This document shows positions 19,061 to 28,461 of a stretch of DNA of 64,000 nt, piece after piece (positions within the stretch are counted from its first letter, which is position 1; every line of letters begins with the position of its first letter). The notes beneath the pieces were generated by a model. The model was not told the origin of the DNA, did no database searches, and saw only the letters and a list, made by a program, of their open reading frames with translations. Source of the DNA: Shewanella japonica (GTDB lineage Bacteria > Pseudomonadota > Gammaproteobacteria > Enterobacterales > Shewanellaceae); the NCBI RefSeq assembly GCF_002075795.1, contig NZ_CP020472.1, positions 4,272,501-4,336,500 on the forward strand, written 5' to 3'. A program made the translations under genes and the position numbers.

Positions 19061-19540
19061 TTAATCCTTCGAAGAAACGCTATACAAAAGTTGCCCAATT
19101 AAATCTTCTAATATTAATGCTGAACGAGTGTCATGGACTCTATCGCCATCCGCTAGCATCTCTATATCATCATCCATAAAACCTGGGGTTAAGCCTAAAA
19201 ATTGTTCCCCAAGTAAACCCGAGGTTAAAATCGATAAGCTACTGGTTTCAGGGAATTGATCATATTGCTTGTCCATCGTTAACGTTACCACGGGCACAAG
19301 TTTTTTAGTGTCTAAGGTTATATTTGTCACGCGGCCAACGACAACTCCGCCTACTTTAACTGGCGAGCGTACTTTTAACCCGCCAATATTGTTGAACTCT
19401 GCCTTTAGAGTATAGGTAGCTTGATTGGGTTTTAGTTCTACGTTGGCAACATTGAATACCAAAATACAAAATGCCAGCAGCCCAGCGAGCAAAAATACGC
19501 CTACGAATAATTCTACTTTCCTTGTCAACATACGCTTCAA
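19061..19540 (-). CDS. mlaD: MlaD, MCE-domain membrane-anchored lipid-transfer protein
   Basis: A 159-residue protein with one N-terminal membrane helix (about residues 9-28), then an MCE domain starting TYTLKAEFNNIGGLKVRSPVKVGGV. In E. coli MlaD forms a hexameric ring with a hydrophobic pore, on top of MlaE. The length is typical. It is preceded by mlaE and followed by mlaC. Confidence 0.96.
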   Translation of the reverse strand: MKRMLTRKVELFVGVFLLAGLLAFCILVFNVANVELKPNQATYTLKAEFNNIGGLKVRSPVKVGGVVVGRVTNITLDTKKLVPVVTLTMDKQYDQFPETSSLSILTSGLLGEQFLGLTPGFMDDDIEMLADGDRVHDTRSALILEDLIGQLLYSVSSKD

Positions 19541-19570
19541 CCACTTAATTTATGAACGTTAAAAATATGA

Positions 19571-20356
19571 CTACTGACCAAACATGATTGCAGTCAGCAA
19601 GAAATCTAATGCGAGTACGACCAAACTTGCTTGCACCACGGTCGAGGTAGTGGCTTTGCTTATCCCTTCAGGGTTTGGCGTGACTTCATACCCGCGATAT
19701 AAAGAAATCCATGTCACAACCACACCGAAGAAGGTACTTTTAATCAAGCAATTTACAATATCCTGACGCCACTCAACCGACGCTTGAAGAATTGACCAAA
19801 AAGACCCGCTATCAATGCCTTTCCATTCTACCCCCACCAAATGACCACCCAATATTCCAACAAGGCAAAACATCATGGTTAATAATGGCACTGAAATCAC
19901 TCCAGCCCAAAAGCGAGGTGCGATAACTTGCTTCAACGGATCGACGGCCATCATTTCAAGACTAGACAATTGCTCGGTAGATTTCATTAATCCGATTTCA
20001 GCTGTCAATGCTGAACCCGCTCGACCAGCAAATAAAAGAGCTGTAACCACTGGGCCAAGTTCACGCAATAAACTCAAGGCAACCATAGGCCCTAGGCTTT
20101 CAACAGTACCAAAATCAGCAAGTACGGTATAACCTTGAAGCGCTAACACCATACCTATGAATAGACCTGATACGACGATAATCACCATTGAGCGCACACC
20201 AAGCACATAAATTTGCTTGAGCAGTAAAGGAAGCCCTTTTTGCAATCTAGGTAAATGGGCAATTGCCCCCCACAGCATAAGCCCAGCTCGCCCTAAACCA
20301 GCGATAAAATCTAATGCGTAGCGACCGATGTTTTCAATGCGGTTAATCACTCCCAT
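19571..20356 (-). CDS. mlaE: MlaE, permease of the phospholipid ABC transporter
   Basis: The start at 20356 (MGVINRIENIGRY) has AGGAGATG upstream and overlaps the end of mlaF by 14 bases. The longer frame back to 20524 lies inside mlaF and is not credible. The 261-residue protein has five to six hydrophobic helices and the MlaE motif LREGP-like SLLRELGPVVTALLFAGRAGSAL. It forms the membrane channel of MlaFEDB. Confidence 0.95.
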   Translation of the reverse strand: MGVINRIENIGRYALDFIAGLGRAGLMLWGAIAHLPRLQKGLPLLLKQIYVLGVRSMVIIVVSGLFIGMVLALQGYTVLADFGTVESLGPMVALSLLRELGPVVTALLFAGRAGSALTAEIGLMKSTEQLSSLEMMAVDPLKQVIAPRFWAGVISVPLLTMMFCLVGILGGHLVGVEWKGIDSGSFWSILQASVEWRQDIVNCLIKSTFFGVVVTWISLYRGYEVTPNPEGISKATTSTVVQASLVVLALDFLLTAIMFGQ

Positions 20357-21140
20357 TGAGCATCTCCTGTTGGTAATCTTCGGCAGGAAAATGAAATGGC
20401 ACAGGGCCGTCAGGATTACCTTTGATAAATTGCTCAATTTGACGATTATCAGAAGCACGTAATTCTTCAGGAGTTCCTGAAGCAATAACTTTTTTCTCCG
20501 CGATGACGTAAACATAATCGGCAATACTCAGCACGGCGTCCACATCATGAGAGACCACCACTGAAGTTAAATTTAAGGTATCTGATAATTCGCTTATCAA
20601 TTTCACCAGCATACCCATGGAAATAGGATCTTGGCCTGCAAATGGCTCATCATACAAAATCATTTCAGGTTCTAATGCAATTGCCCGCGCCAATGCTGCC
20701 CTTCTCTGCATTCCACCAGAAAGTTCATTAGGGTGCATCAGTGCTGCGCCTCGAAGCCCAACCGCTTGTAGCTTCATTAACACAATTTTACGAATAAGCT
20801 CTTCAGGTAAGCCTGAATGCTCTCGCAGGGCAAATGCGACGTTATCGAATACATTCATATCGGTAAATAACGCACCACTTTGAAAAAGCATGCTCATTCT
20901 TTTACGTAATTCGAATAATTGCGGACGTGTTAATTGATGAACATTTTCACCACTAAAAAGTACCTCACCACTGTTAGGCGTTAATTGACCACCAATCAAT
21001 TTGAGTAAGGTTGTTTTTCCGATGCCACTCGGGCCCATAATCGCTGTCACCTTCCCTTTGGGAATGCTCAAGCAAATATCATCAAAAATAACACGTGATC
21101 CACGATTGAACCCCATGTGGCGAACTTCGACCAATGGCAT
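20343..21140 (-). CDS. mlaF: MlaF, ATPase of the phospholipid ABC transporter
   Basis: A 265-residue ABC ATPase with Walker A GPSGIGKTTL (residues 36-45), signature LSGGMQRRAALARA and Walker B MILYDEPFAGQDP. It drives lipid movement by MlaE. It is the first gene of mlaFEDCB-ibaG-murA and is divergent from yrbG, the usual arrangement. Confidence 0.96.
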   Translation of the reverse strand: MPLVEVRHMGFNRGSRVIFDDICLSIPKGKVTAIMGPSGIGKTTLLKLIGGQLTPNSGEVLFSGENVHQLTRPQLFELRKRMSMLFQSGALFTDMNVFDNVAFALREHSGLPEELIRKIVLMKLQAVGLRGAALMHPNELSGGMQRRAALARAIALEPEMILYDEPFAGQDPISMGMLVKLISELSDTLNLTSVVVSHDVDAVLSIADYVYVIAEKKVIASGTPEELRASDNRQIEQFIKGNPDGPVPFHFPAEDYQQEMLNGSD

Positions 21141-21347
21141 TGCTGAATCTAATAATTTGGAATCGGATATTGAAGAAATAATAGCCTTCCTGGCGCATGT
21201 GGTGTAGAGCTGAATTGTACGAAATTGTGTAAGAACCTACAACAAATCAATCACCATGAGTTACAATCCACAACAATTATCGCATCAGCTCATATTTTTG
21301 TTAAAATCCTGCACAAATATCGCTATTAACACACGTTTTGGAACCAC

Positions 21348-22310
21348 ATGCTTTTTAATATTTTAATGCTAATCGCTGGATTAGGCGTATTAGTTTGGAG
21401 CGCAGATCGCTTCGTATATGGCGCAGCCGCTTTCGCTAGAAACCTTGGCCTACCTCCAATGCTGATTGGATTAACCATTGTGGCCATGGGAAGTTCTGCT
21501 CCTGAAATGTTTGTGGCTGCAACAGCGTCGATGGAAGGGATGAGTAATACTGCCGTTGGAAATGTCCTAGGTTCAAATGTTGCTAACATCACCTTAATTC
21601 TTGGTATTACAGCACTATTAGGTGCTATATCAGTTAGCTCACAAACCCTTAAACGTGAAATTCCGTTAATGTTAGCGGCAACTGTGTTAGCCGGATACCT
21701 CATTAATGACGGTATGCTAACCCGATTTGAAGGCACAGTGCTTTTGGTCGCTTTCTTCTCATTAATGGGTTATTTCATCTGGCAAGCACTGAGAAATAAA
21801 CAAATAGATCCACTATCTGACGAATCTGATGCAGAGATCCCTAAAAATGTACCTACATTACATGCTATTATCTGGATTATTGTTGGCATGGTTTTGCTAC
21901 CGCTTTCTGCTGACTGGATGGTAACCGGCGCTGTAGGCATTGCAAAGACATTTGGGTTATCAGATTTAGTCATTGGTTTAACCATTATTGCAGTGGGAAC
22001 AAGCTTGCCTGAATTAGCAGCATGCGTAGCTGGCGTATTAAAAAAAGAAGATGATCTCGCAATTGGTAACATTGTGGGTTCGAATCTGTTTAATATCCTA
22101 GCGGTACTTGCTATACCAGGATTGATTGCCCCAGGGGAAATAGATGCCAATGCTGCTGGCCGTGATTTTTACATGACACTTGGTACCAGTGCAGCCCTTG
22201 CTGTGCTCGTATTATCAAGTGGAGCGAAGAAACAATTAACTCGCTGGCATGGCGCCATATTATTAGTCGTCTTTATTGCGTACCAGATTGTCTTATTTCA
22301 ATCTCAATAA
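21348..22310 (+). CDS. yrbG: Calcium/sodium antiporter YrbG family
   Basis: This 320-residue membrane protein is built from two inverted repeats of five helices. The alpha motifs are GSSAPEMFVAATAS (about residue 48) and GTSLPELAACVAG (about residue 220), typical of the K+-independent Na+/Ca2+ exchanger family. A hydrophilic linker lies at about residues 145-165. It is the first gene of the yrbG-kdsD-kdsC-lptCAB run and divergent from mlaF. The transported ions are inferred from the family. Confidence 0.93.
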   Translation: MLFNILMLIAGLGVLVWSADRFVYGAAAFARNLGLPPMLIGLTIVAMGSSAPEMFVAATASMEGMSNTAVGNVLGSNVANITLILGITALLGAISVSSQTLKREIPLMLAATVLAGYLINDGMLTRFEGTVLLVAFFSLMGYFIWQALRNKQIDPLSDESDAEIPKNVPTLHAIIWIIVGMVLLPLSADWMVTGAVGIAKTFGLSDLVIGLTIIAVGTSLPELAACVAGVLKKEDDLAIGNIVGSNLFNILAVLAIPGLIAPGEIDANAAGRDFYMTLGTSAALAVLVLSSGAKKQLTRWHGAILLVVFIAYQIVLFQSQ

Positions 22311-22378
22311 CGGGGCATAAAGATGGGTCACTCACCATTGTTAAAGACTCATTAGCATTGGAAAAAAACGAGAAACAT

Positions 22379-23356
22379 ATGATAAATCAAACACAGTTGC
22401 GTCAATGGGGTCGTCAAGTCATTGATATTGAAAAAACAGCGTTAGATAACTTATATCAGTACGTTGATTCAGATGCCTTTGGCCAAGCTTGTGAACTAAT
22501 TTTGCAGTGCAAAGGTAAAGTGATTGTCATGGGCATGGGTAAATCAGGCCACATTGGCAATAAGATTTCAGCTACATTGGCCAGCACAGGAACGCCTGCA
22601 TTTTTTGTTCACCCAGGCGAAGCAAGCCATGGTGACCTAGGTGCACTGGCTAAAAATGATATTATCTTAGCAATTTCTAACTCTGGTGAGTCGAGTGAAA
22701 TTTTAACCTTGCTACCCGTTATTCAGCGCATGGGTGTTCCAGTGATTGCGATCACGGGTAAGCCTGAATCTAACATGGCGCGGTTATCTAAACTGCATCT
22801 TTGCATTGAAGTACCAGAAGAAGCTTGTCCATTAGGATTAGCGCCTACTTCAAGCACTACCGCAACCTTGGTAATGGGAGATGCCCTAGCCGTCGCATTA
22901 TTGCAAGCCAGAGGCTTTACTCGTGATGATTTTGCATTATCACACCCAGGTGGATCATTAGGACGTAAACTCTTACTTAAAGTATCAGACGTCATGCATC
23001 ATGGAAGCGATGTTCCGCAAGTTAATAGCCAGGTTTGCATCACAGAGTCACTATACGAAATATCCAATAAAGGACTAGGCATGACTGCCGTTATTGATGA
23101 CAACCAACAGTTAGTCGGTATCTTCACCGATGGTGATTTACGCCGAGTGATTGATGCCGAAGTCAATTTACGCACCACGCCAATCTCACAAGTGATGACC
23201 CCTAATTGCATTACCATCAGAGCTGATATTTTAGCAGCACAGGCCTTACAAGTGATGGATGAAAAAAGTATCAACGGCTTAATTGTTGTTGATGAAAATC
23301 AACGCCCAATTGGCGCACTTAATATGCTTGATATGGTAAAAGCAGGAGTCATTTAA
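22379..23356 (+). CDS. kdsD: D-arabinose-5-phosphate isomerase
   Basis: It converts ribulose-5-phosphate to arabinose-5-phosphate, the first step to Kdo. An N-terminal SIS domain (GKSGHIGNKISATLASTGTP; SHGDLGAL) is followed by two CBS domains. The ATG at 22379 is preferred; an in-frame TTG at 22358 lacks a good ribosome-binding site. The gene is followed one base later by kdsC, which acts two steps downstream in the same pathway. Confidence 0.95.
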   Translation: MINQTQLRQWGRQVIDIEKTALDNLYQYVDSDAFGQACELILQCKGKVIVMGMGKSGHIGNKISATLASTGTPAFFVHPGEASHGDLGALAKNDIILAISNSGESSEILTLLPVIQRMGVPVIAITGKPESNMARLSKLHLCIEVPEEACPLGLAPTSSTTATLVMGDALAVALLQARGFTRDDFALSHPGGSLGRKLLLKVSDVMHHGSDVPQVNSQVCITESLYEISNKGLGMTAVIDDNQQLVGIFTDGDLRRVIDAEVNLRTTPISQVMTPNCITIRADILAAQALQVMDEKSINGLIVVDENQRPIGALNMLDMVKAGVI

Positions 23357-23357
23357 T

Positions 23358-23921
23358 ATGTCGAATAGTCAAGTTCATCAAGGATTATATGGCCCTGTAT
23401 CAGACGATATTTGGCAACGCGCTAAAAAAATCAAACTCCTGATCTGTGATGTTGATGGGGTCTTTTCTGACGGGCGTATATATTTAAGTAACGCAGGCGA
23501 AGAGCTGAAAGCTTTCCATACCCGTGATGGTTACGGTATTCGATCGATTTTAACTAGCGGTATCAGTGTTGCCGTTATCACAGGCCGAAAGTCTGCCATT
23601 GTCGAAAATCGAATGACGGCGCTAGGTGTTAGCCATATCTATCAAGGGGTAGACGATAAGCTCACACCATTTAAAGAGTTACTCAGTATTTATAATGTAA
23701 CGCCAGATGAAGTTGCCTATATCGGTGATGACATGGTTGATTTACCCGTTATGAAAGAAGTGGGCTTAGCTGTTTGCGTAGCAGATGGTCACCCATACGT
23801 AAAACAACATTGCCAAATGATCACTCGCATTAATGGCGGTAACGGTGCTTTACGTGAGTTAACTGATTTACTGCTTGTTAGCCAAGACAAGTTCGAAACC
23901 GCCCACGGAATGAGCATATGA
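23358..23921 (+). CDS. kdsC: 3-deoxy-D-manno-octulosonate 8-phosphate phosphatase
   Basis: This 187-residue HAD-family phosphatase of the C0 type has the nucleophile motif DVDGVFSDG and the C-terminal metal motif YIGDDMVDLPVM. It hydrolyses Kdo-8-phosphate to Kdo for lipid A inner core. It overlaps lptC by 4 bases (ATGA). Confidence 0.96.
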   Translation: MSNSQVHQGLYGPVSDDIWQRAKKIKLLICDVDGVFSDGRIYLSNAGEELKAFHTRDGYGIRSILTSGISVAVITGRKSAIVENRMTALGVSHIYQGVDDKLTPFKELLSIYNVTPDEVAYIGDDMVDLPVMKEVGLAVCVADGHPYVKQHCQMITRINGGNGALRELTDLLLVSQDKFETAHGMSI

Positions 23922-24478
23922 GCCGTACCACCCTCGCTATTCTCGGCTTCTTTGGTGCAGCATTAGTTTTATACTGGCAAGTGCAAGTGAAGCGTAGTCA
24001 AATGGAAGCCAATAAGCTTCCCGATCCCGCGCGTCCAGAATTCATCGCTAATGACTTGCGAAGCACAGAATTTAACGAGCAAGGATTAGTACAAAGCCGG
24101 GTGTCAGCAAAACACATGGAACACTTTCAGCAAACCAATGAAACCCTATTCACTGAGCCTGTATACCTTATCTATCCAGAAAACGGCGAAGCTGAGTGGC
24201 AATTAACCGCTGAATTAGGCAAGCTTAATAAAGAAACCGGTAAAGTGGTGCTAGAAAAAAATGTTATTATTGATGCAATAAACATCAATGAACCAGTACA
24301 ATCGCTAACCACAAGTATGCTTGCGTTAGATTTAAATACCATGATCATGACGTCTGATCGACAGATTAATGTCTCAGGACAAGATTTTAAAATACAAGGC
24401 TTAGGCCTTTATGCTGATTTAAATGCCGAAGAGTTAGAGCTTTTAAGTCAGGTAGAAGGAACATATGAAGCAAAGTAA
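23918..24478 (+). CDS. lptC: LptC, LPS-export bitopic membrane protein
   Basis: A 186-residue protein with one N-terminal membrane helix (about 5-22) and a periplasmic beta-jellyroll (NEQGLVQSRVSAKHMEHFQQ; WQLTAELGKLNKETGKVVL). LptC links the inner-membrane LptB2FG to LptA in the LPS bridge. It overlaps kdsC at its start and lptA at its end, so translation of all three is probably coupled. Confidence 0.94.
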   Translation: MSRTTLAILGFFGAALVLYWQVQVKRSQMEANKLPDPARPEFIANDLRSTEFNEQGLVQSRVSAKHMEHFQQTNETLFTEPVYLIYPENGEAEWQLTAELGKLNKETGKVVLEKNVIIDAININEPVQSLTTSMLALDLNTMIMTSDRQINVSGQDFKIQGLGLYADLNAEELELLSQVEGTYEAK

Positions 24479-25283
24479 AACACTGACATTTTCACTCAAT
24501 AAGCTTATGAAAACAGACTTTATTAGAAAAAGTATTCTTGGTATGAGCCTAATGGGATTGAGCTTAGTGACAGTCACCGGCGTTCATGCCAAAGAAGGTG
24601 ATTTACAACAAGAGCTTAAAGTTGCTGCCGTCAGCCAAAAAGCAGATATTAAAAATAACCAAGTGATTTTCTTCGGCCCAGTGAATGTGACGCAAGGCAC
24701 CATTAATATTAATGCCGATCAATTACGTGCATTCAGTGAAGAGTCGGGTGGCAAAAAAACCATGATTGCGACAGGTAATCCAGCCACATTCTCACAAGAA
24801 CTCGATGATGGCCGTATCGGTACCGCAAGTGCAAACGAAATAAAATATGAGCTTTCGACCAGTATTTTAACCTTAAAAGGCAATGCAAAACTTGACCAGG
24901 CAGGCAGTCAGGTTACTGGTAATCTCATTAGCTATAATATTGATAAACAGCAACTGATCGCTGAAAGCACAGGTGAAGGAAAAGACAGAGTTATCACTAT
25001 TTTTCAACCAGAAAATTACCCTGACTTGAATAAAGAAAACGAAGAACTTGATAACTCAGACGAAGCGCCGTTAGAAAATAATGATTCGCTTGATAACCCA
25101 GATGCTGATACGACTGACAATGTACCTAGCAATGTAACTGAGAATCAAACAGTGACTCCTGAGGCAAATGCTGTTGAAACTAACACTGACGCCCTCCTTG
25201 AATCAGTCACCCCTCAAGAATCTGATATTCAAAACTCAACCAATGCAGACATAACGACCCCTGCGGCAGAGCAAAAGCAATAA
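24465..25283 (+). CDS. lptA: LptA, periplasmic LPS-transport protein with an acidic C-terminal tail
   Basis: The signal peptide (second Met at residue 15; cleavage near VHAKEGD) is followed by the OstA/LptA jellyroll (about 45-185), including VIFFGPVNVTQGTININADQLRAF. The start at 24465 has GAAGGAAC upstream; Met15 at 24507 is an alternative. At 272 residues it is longer than the roughly 185-residue E. coli protein. Residues from about 188 on are a low-complexity Glu/Asp/Asn/Thr-rich tail (ENEELDNSDEAPLENNDSLD). LptA forms the bridge carrying LPS to LptDE. It overlaps lptB by one base. Confidence 0.94.
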   Translation: MKQSKTLTFSLNKLMKTDFIRKSILGMSLMGLSLVTVTGVHAKEGDLQQELKVAAVSQKADIKNNQVIFFGPVNVTQGTININADQLRAFSEESGGKKTMIATGNPATFSQELDDGRIGTASANEIKYELSTSILTLKGNAKLDQAGSQVTGNLISYNIDKQQLIAESTGEGKDRVITIFQPENYPDLNKENEELDNSDEAPLENNDSLDNPDADTTDNVPSNVTENQTVTPEANAVETNTDALLESVTPQESDIQNSTNADITTPAAEQKQ

Positions 25284-26014
25284 TGACACAAATTACCTTA
25301 ACAGCTGAGAACTTAGCAAAAAGCTATAAAAGCCGCCAAGTTGTCAAAAACGTTAGCCTAACCGTTAAAACGGGTCAGATTGTTGGTCTTTTAGGGCCAA
25401 ATGGTGCAGGTAAAACCACAACCTTTTATATGGTTGTTGGCTTAGTCAAAAGCGATAAAGGTCGTATTTTGATTGATTCTGACGACTTGACTGCAGACCC
25501 AATGCATTTACGTGCTCGTAAAGGTATTGGTTACTTACCTCAAGAAGCCAGTATTTTTAGAAAACTCACTGTGCACGATAACATCATGGCGGTGCTGCAA
25601 ACCCGTAAAACCTTATCGAGTGAGCAACGAATCGAAGAGTTAGAGCACTTATTAGAAGAGTTCAATATTACCCATATTCGTGACAGCCAAGGTATGGCTC
25701 TATCAGGTGGTGAACGTCGACGTGTAGAAATAGCACGCGCTTTAGCCGCCAATCCTAAGTTTATTTTATTAGATGAACCATTTGCGGGTGTTGATCCTAT
25801 CTCAGTGATAGATATTAAGAAAATTATTCAACAACTAAAAAATCGTGGTCTTGGAGTATTGATTACTGACCATAATGTCCGTGAAACACTTGATGTATGT
25901 GAGCGTGCGTATATTGTCAGCCACGGAGATTTAATTGCTGAAGGTACGCCTGCTGAGATCTTAGACAATCAGCAAGTCAGGTCAGTATACTTAGGTGAGC
26001 AATTCAAGCTATAG
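25283..26014 (+). CDS. lptB: LptB, ATPase of the LPS exporter
   Basis: A 243-residue ABC ATPase with Walker A GPNGAGKTTT, Q-loop YLPQEASIF, signature LSGGERRRVEIARA and Walker B FILLDEPFAGVDP. It powers extraction of LPS by LptFG. The length and the absence of a membrane part are typical. It is the last gene before rpoN. Confidence 0.97.
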   Translation: MTQITLTAENLAKSYKSRQVVKNVSLTVKTGQIVGLLGPNGAGKTTTFYMVVGLVKSDKGRILIDSDDLTADPMHLRARKGIGYLPQEASIFRKLTVHDNIMAVLQTRKTLSSEQRIEELEHLLEEFNITHIRDSQGMALSGGERRRVEIARALAANPKFILLDEPFAGVDPISVIDIKKIIQQLKNRGLGVLITDHNVRETLDVCERAYIVSHGDLIAEGTPAEILDNQQVRSVYLGEQFKL

Positions 26015-26218
26015 TTAGCATTCTTTAGTGTACAAGCATGGCATTTTCGCGGCCAACCAGTCCCACTTTTTAGCGTTATACACTAGACTCAAAACTTAAC
26101 GCTAATTTTTGGCAAAGTAGAACCCAAGTTCGGTTAAAGTCTAGCTAACACTTACAAAGGTGCTAGACCCATAACATTGTAGTCGCGATGATGAAATTCA
26201 ATTAGGGATAAGCGGTAA

Positions 26219-27703
26219 ATGAAAGCCTCACTCCAACTTAAAATGGGTCAACACCTGACAATGACCCCGCAGTTGCAACAAGCCATTCGCTTATTGCAAC
26301 TTTCCTCTTTGGAGCTACAGCAAGAAATTCAGCAAGCACTTGACTCAAATCCTCTTCTTGAGCTTGAGGATGAGTTTGCCAAAGCAAAAGAACCAGTCAA
26401 AGACAATGCTCAGCAAACTGACACCGATTTTAGCGATAACAGCCAAGTCAGCGTAGAAAAAGACACCTCATCAGTCGATACAACAGAGTCACTTACGAAA
26501 GAGTCCATGCCTGAAGACTTACCAATGGATACCACTTGGGATGAAGTCTACACCGCCTCTCCTAACTCAGGTTCTGGCGCTGTAAGCCGTGATGACGATA
26601 TGCCATTTCAAGGTGAAACGACTGAAGGTTTATACGAACATTTAGAATGGCAAAAAAACTTAACCCCATTTTCTGAAAATGACCTCGCCATTGCGACAGC
26701 CATCATCGACGCAATTGATGATAGAGGTTACTTAACCCAATCAACAGAAGATATTCTCGATGCACTCGGTCTTGAGGATATTGAACTTGATGAGGTTGAA
26801 GCCGTATTAAAGCGTGTACAACATTTTGATCCAGTGGGCGTCGCTGCAAGAAATTTAAGCGAATGTTTGATGATTCAATTGGGACAATACCCAAGCGAAA
26901 TCCCTTGCATAGAAAATGTAAAATTACTGATATCTGAACACCTAGATTTAATAGCAGGTCGTGATTTCAGATTACTAATGCGTAAAACCAAGCTTAAAGA
27001 AGATGATTTACGCGAAGCGATTCAATTTATCCAAACACTGAACCCTCGCCCAGGGTTACAAATTACTCCAATCAAAGATGAGTACGTCATCCCAGATGTC
27101 ACAGTGTTTAAAAAGAATGGCCGTTGGGTCGTAGAATTAAACCCAGATAATATGCCTAAAATAGGCGTAAATCAGCAATATGCCGCCATGGCAAAAGGCT
27201 CAGCCAATCAAGCTGACAGCCAATTCATTCGCGGTCACTTACAAGAAGCCAAATGGTTTATTAAAAGTATTGAAAGCCGCAATGAAACCCTGTTAAAAGT
27301 GGCAAATTGTATTGTTCAATTCCAGCAAGGTTTCTTTGAGTTCGGCGAAGAAGCCATGAAGCCTATGGTTTTAAATGATATTGCCGAAGCGGTAGAGATG
27401 CATGAATCGACCATCTCACGGGTTACAACTCAAAAATATATGCACACCCCTCGCGGCCTTTTTGAACTAAAATACTTCTTCTCTAGCCACGTAAGTACCG
27501 ATGATGGCGGAGAGTGTTCATCTACAGCAATCAGAGCCTTTATCAAAAAGCTGGTCGCTGCAGAAAACCAGAAAAAGCCACTTAGCGATAGTAAAATGGC
27601 GACGCTACTGGCTGAACAAGGGATCAATGTTGCTCGGCGTACGATCGCCAAATATCGTGAAGCAATGCTCATCCCTCCCTCAAACCAACGCAAAAGCTTA
27701 TAA
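26219..27703 (+). CDS. rpoN: RNA polymerase sigma-54 factor
   Basis: This 494-residue protein has the Gln/Leu-rich activator-binding region I (LQLKMGQHLTMTPQLQQAIR), an acidic low-complexity region II (about 55-120), the core-binding domain and a helix-turn-helix. The RpoN box ARRTIAKYREAMLIPP at the end contacts the -24 element. Sigma-54 recruits polymerase to -24/-12 promoters and needs an enhancer-binding ATPase such as NtrC. A candidate target promoter lies in this window at 31586. hpf-ptsN-rapZ-ptsO follow. Confidence 0.98.
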   Translation: MKASLQLKMGQHLTMTPQLQQAIRLLQLSSLELQQEIQQALDSNPLLELEDEFAKAKEPVKDNAQQTDTDFSDNSQVSVEKDTSSVDTTESLTKESMPEDLPMDTTWDEVYTASPNSGSGAVSRDDDMPFQGETTEGLYEHLEWQKNLTPFSENDLAIATAIIDAIDDRGYLTQSTEDILDALGLEDIELDEVEAVLKRVQHFDPVGVAARNLSECLMIQLGQYPSEIPCIENVKLLISEHLDLIAGRDFRLLMRKTKLKEDDLREAIQFIQTLNPRPGLQITPIKDEYVIPDVTVFKKNGRWVVELNPDNMPKIGVNQQYAAMAKGSANQADSQFIRGHLQEAKWFIKSIESRNETLLKVANCIVQFQQGFFEFGEEAMKPMVLNDIAEAVEMHESTISRVTTQKYMHTPRGLFELKYFFSSHVSTDDGGECSSTAIRAFIKKLVAAENQKKPLSDSKMATLLAEQGINVARRTIAKYREAMLIPPSNQRKSL

Positions 27704-27727
27704 GCCTTTGTTATTGGAGGATGATCT

Positions 27728-28015
27728 ATGCAAATTAACCTGACTGGACACCATATCGAAATTACTCAATCTTTACGTGAGTATGTGCAAACTAAGTTTT
27801 CAAAGCTTGAACGTCACTTCGAACAGATCAATAATGTTCACGTTGTGCTCAATGTACAAAAGTTACAACAGATTGCCGAAGCTAAATTGCACCTCAAAGG
27901 AGGTGAAGTTTTTGCCGTATCTCAAAACGCAGATATGTATGTCGCAATTGACGCCCTGATAGACAAATTAGACCGTCAGGTAATTAAACACAAAGAGAAG
28001 TTAATTAAACACTAA
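27728..28015 (+). CDS. hpf: Ribosome hibernation-promoting factor (short form)
   Basis: A 95-residue protein with MQINLTGHHIEITQSLREYVQTKFSKLERH at the start and a basic C-terminal helix. The short length marks the HPF/YhbH type found downstream of rpoN, which helps form 100S ribosome dimers in stationary phase. A ribosome-binding site, GGAGG, lies 8 bases upstream. Confidence 0.95.
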   Translation: MQINLTGHHIEITQSLREYVQTKFSKLERHFEQINNVHVVLNVQKLQQIAEAKLHLKGGEVFAVSQNADMYVAIDALIDKLDRQVIKHKEKLIKH

Positions 28016-28017
28016 CG

Positions 28018-28461
28018 ATGGAACTTCGCACCATCCTGCAGCCGGCGTGCACTACCTGTGCCACTCCGGGCAGTAAGAAAAAGGTACTGGAACTTATCAG
28101 CAATTTAATGGCTGACCAGTACCCTACTCTATCTTCACAAGCTATTTTCGAAAGTTTAATAGCACGTGAAAAAATGGGTAGCACAGGTATCGGCAATGGC
28201 ATTGCGATTCCACATGGGCGTTTAGACGACATTGAATCGCCGATCGCTATTTTGATCAAATGTGAAGAAGCTATCGACTTTGATGCTATTGATAAGAAGC
28301 CAGTAGACATTTTATTTGCCTTATTGGTTCCTTCTGAGCAATGTCAGCAACACTTAAGCACGTTATCAAGTATGGCTGAGAAATTAAGCGATAAACTCAT
28401 CCTTAAAAGACTTCGAAAGAGTCATGACGCTACAGAACTGTATCAGGTTATTACTGCATGA
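28018..28461 (+). CDS. ptsN: Nitrogen-PTS EIIA protein
   Basis: A 147-residue EIIA-Ntr protein with the phosphorylated His66 in GIAIPHGRLDD. It accepts phosphate from NPr (ptsO), encoded two genes on, and in other bacteria regulates K+ uptake and nitrogen/carbon balance rather than transporting sugar. It begins 2 bases after hpf and overlaps rapZ by 4 bases. Confidence 0.95.
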   Translation: MELRTILQPACTTCATPGSKKKVLELISNLMADQYPTLSSQAIFESLIAREKMGSTGIGNGIAIPHGRLDDIESPIAILIKCEEAIDFDAIDKKPVDILFALLVPSEQCQQHLSTLSSMAEKLSDKLILKRLRKSHDATELYQVITA

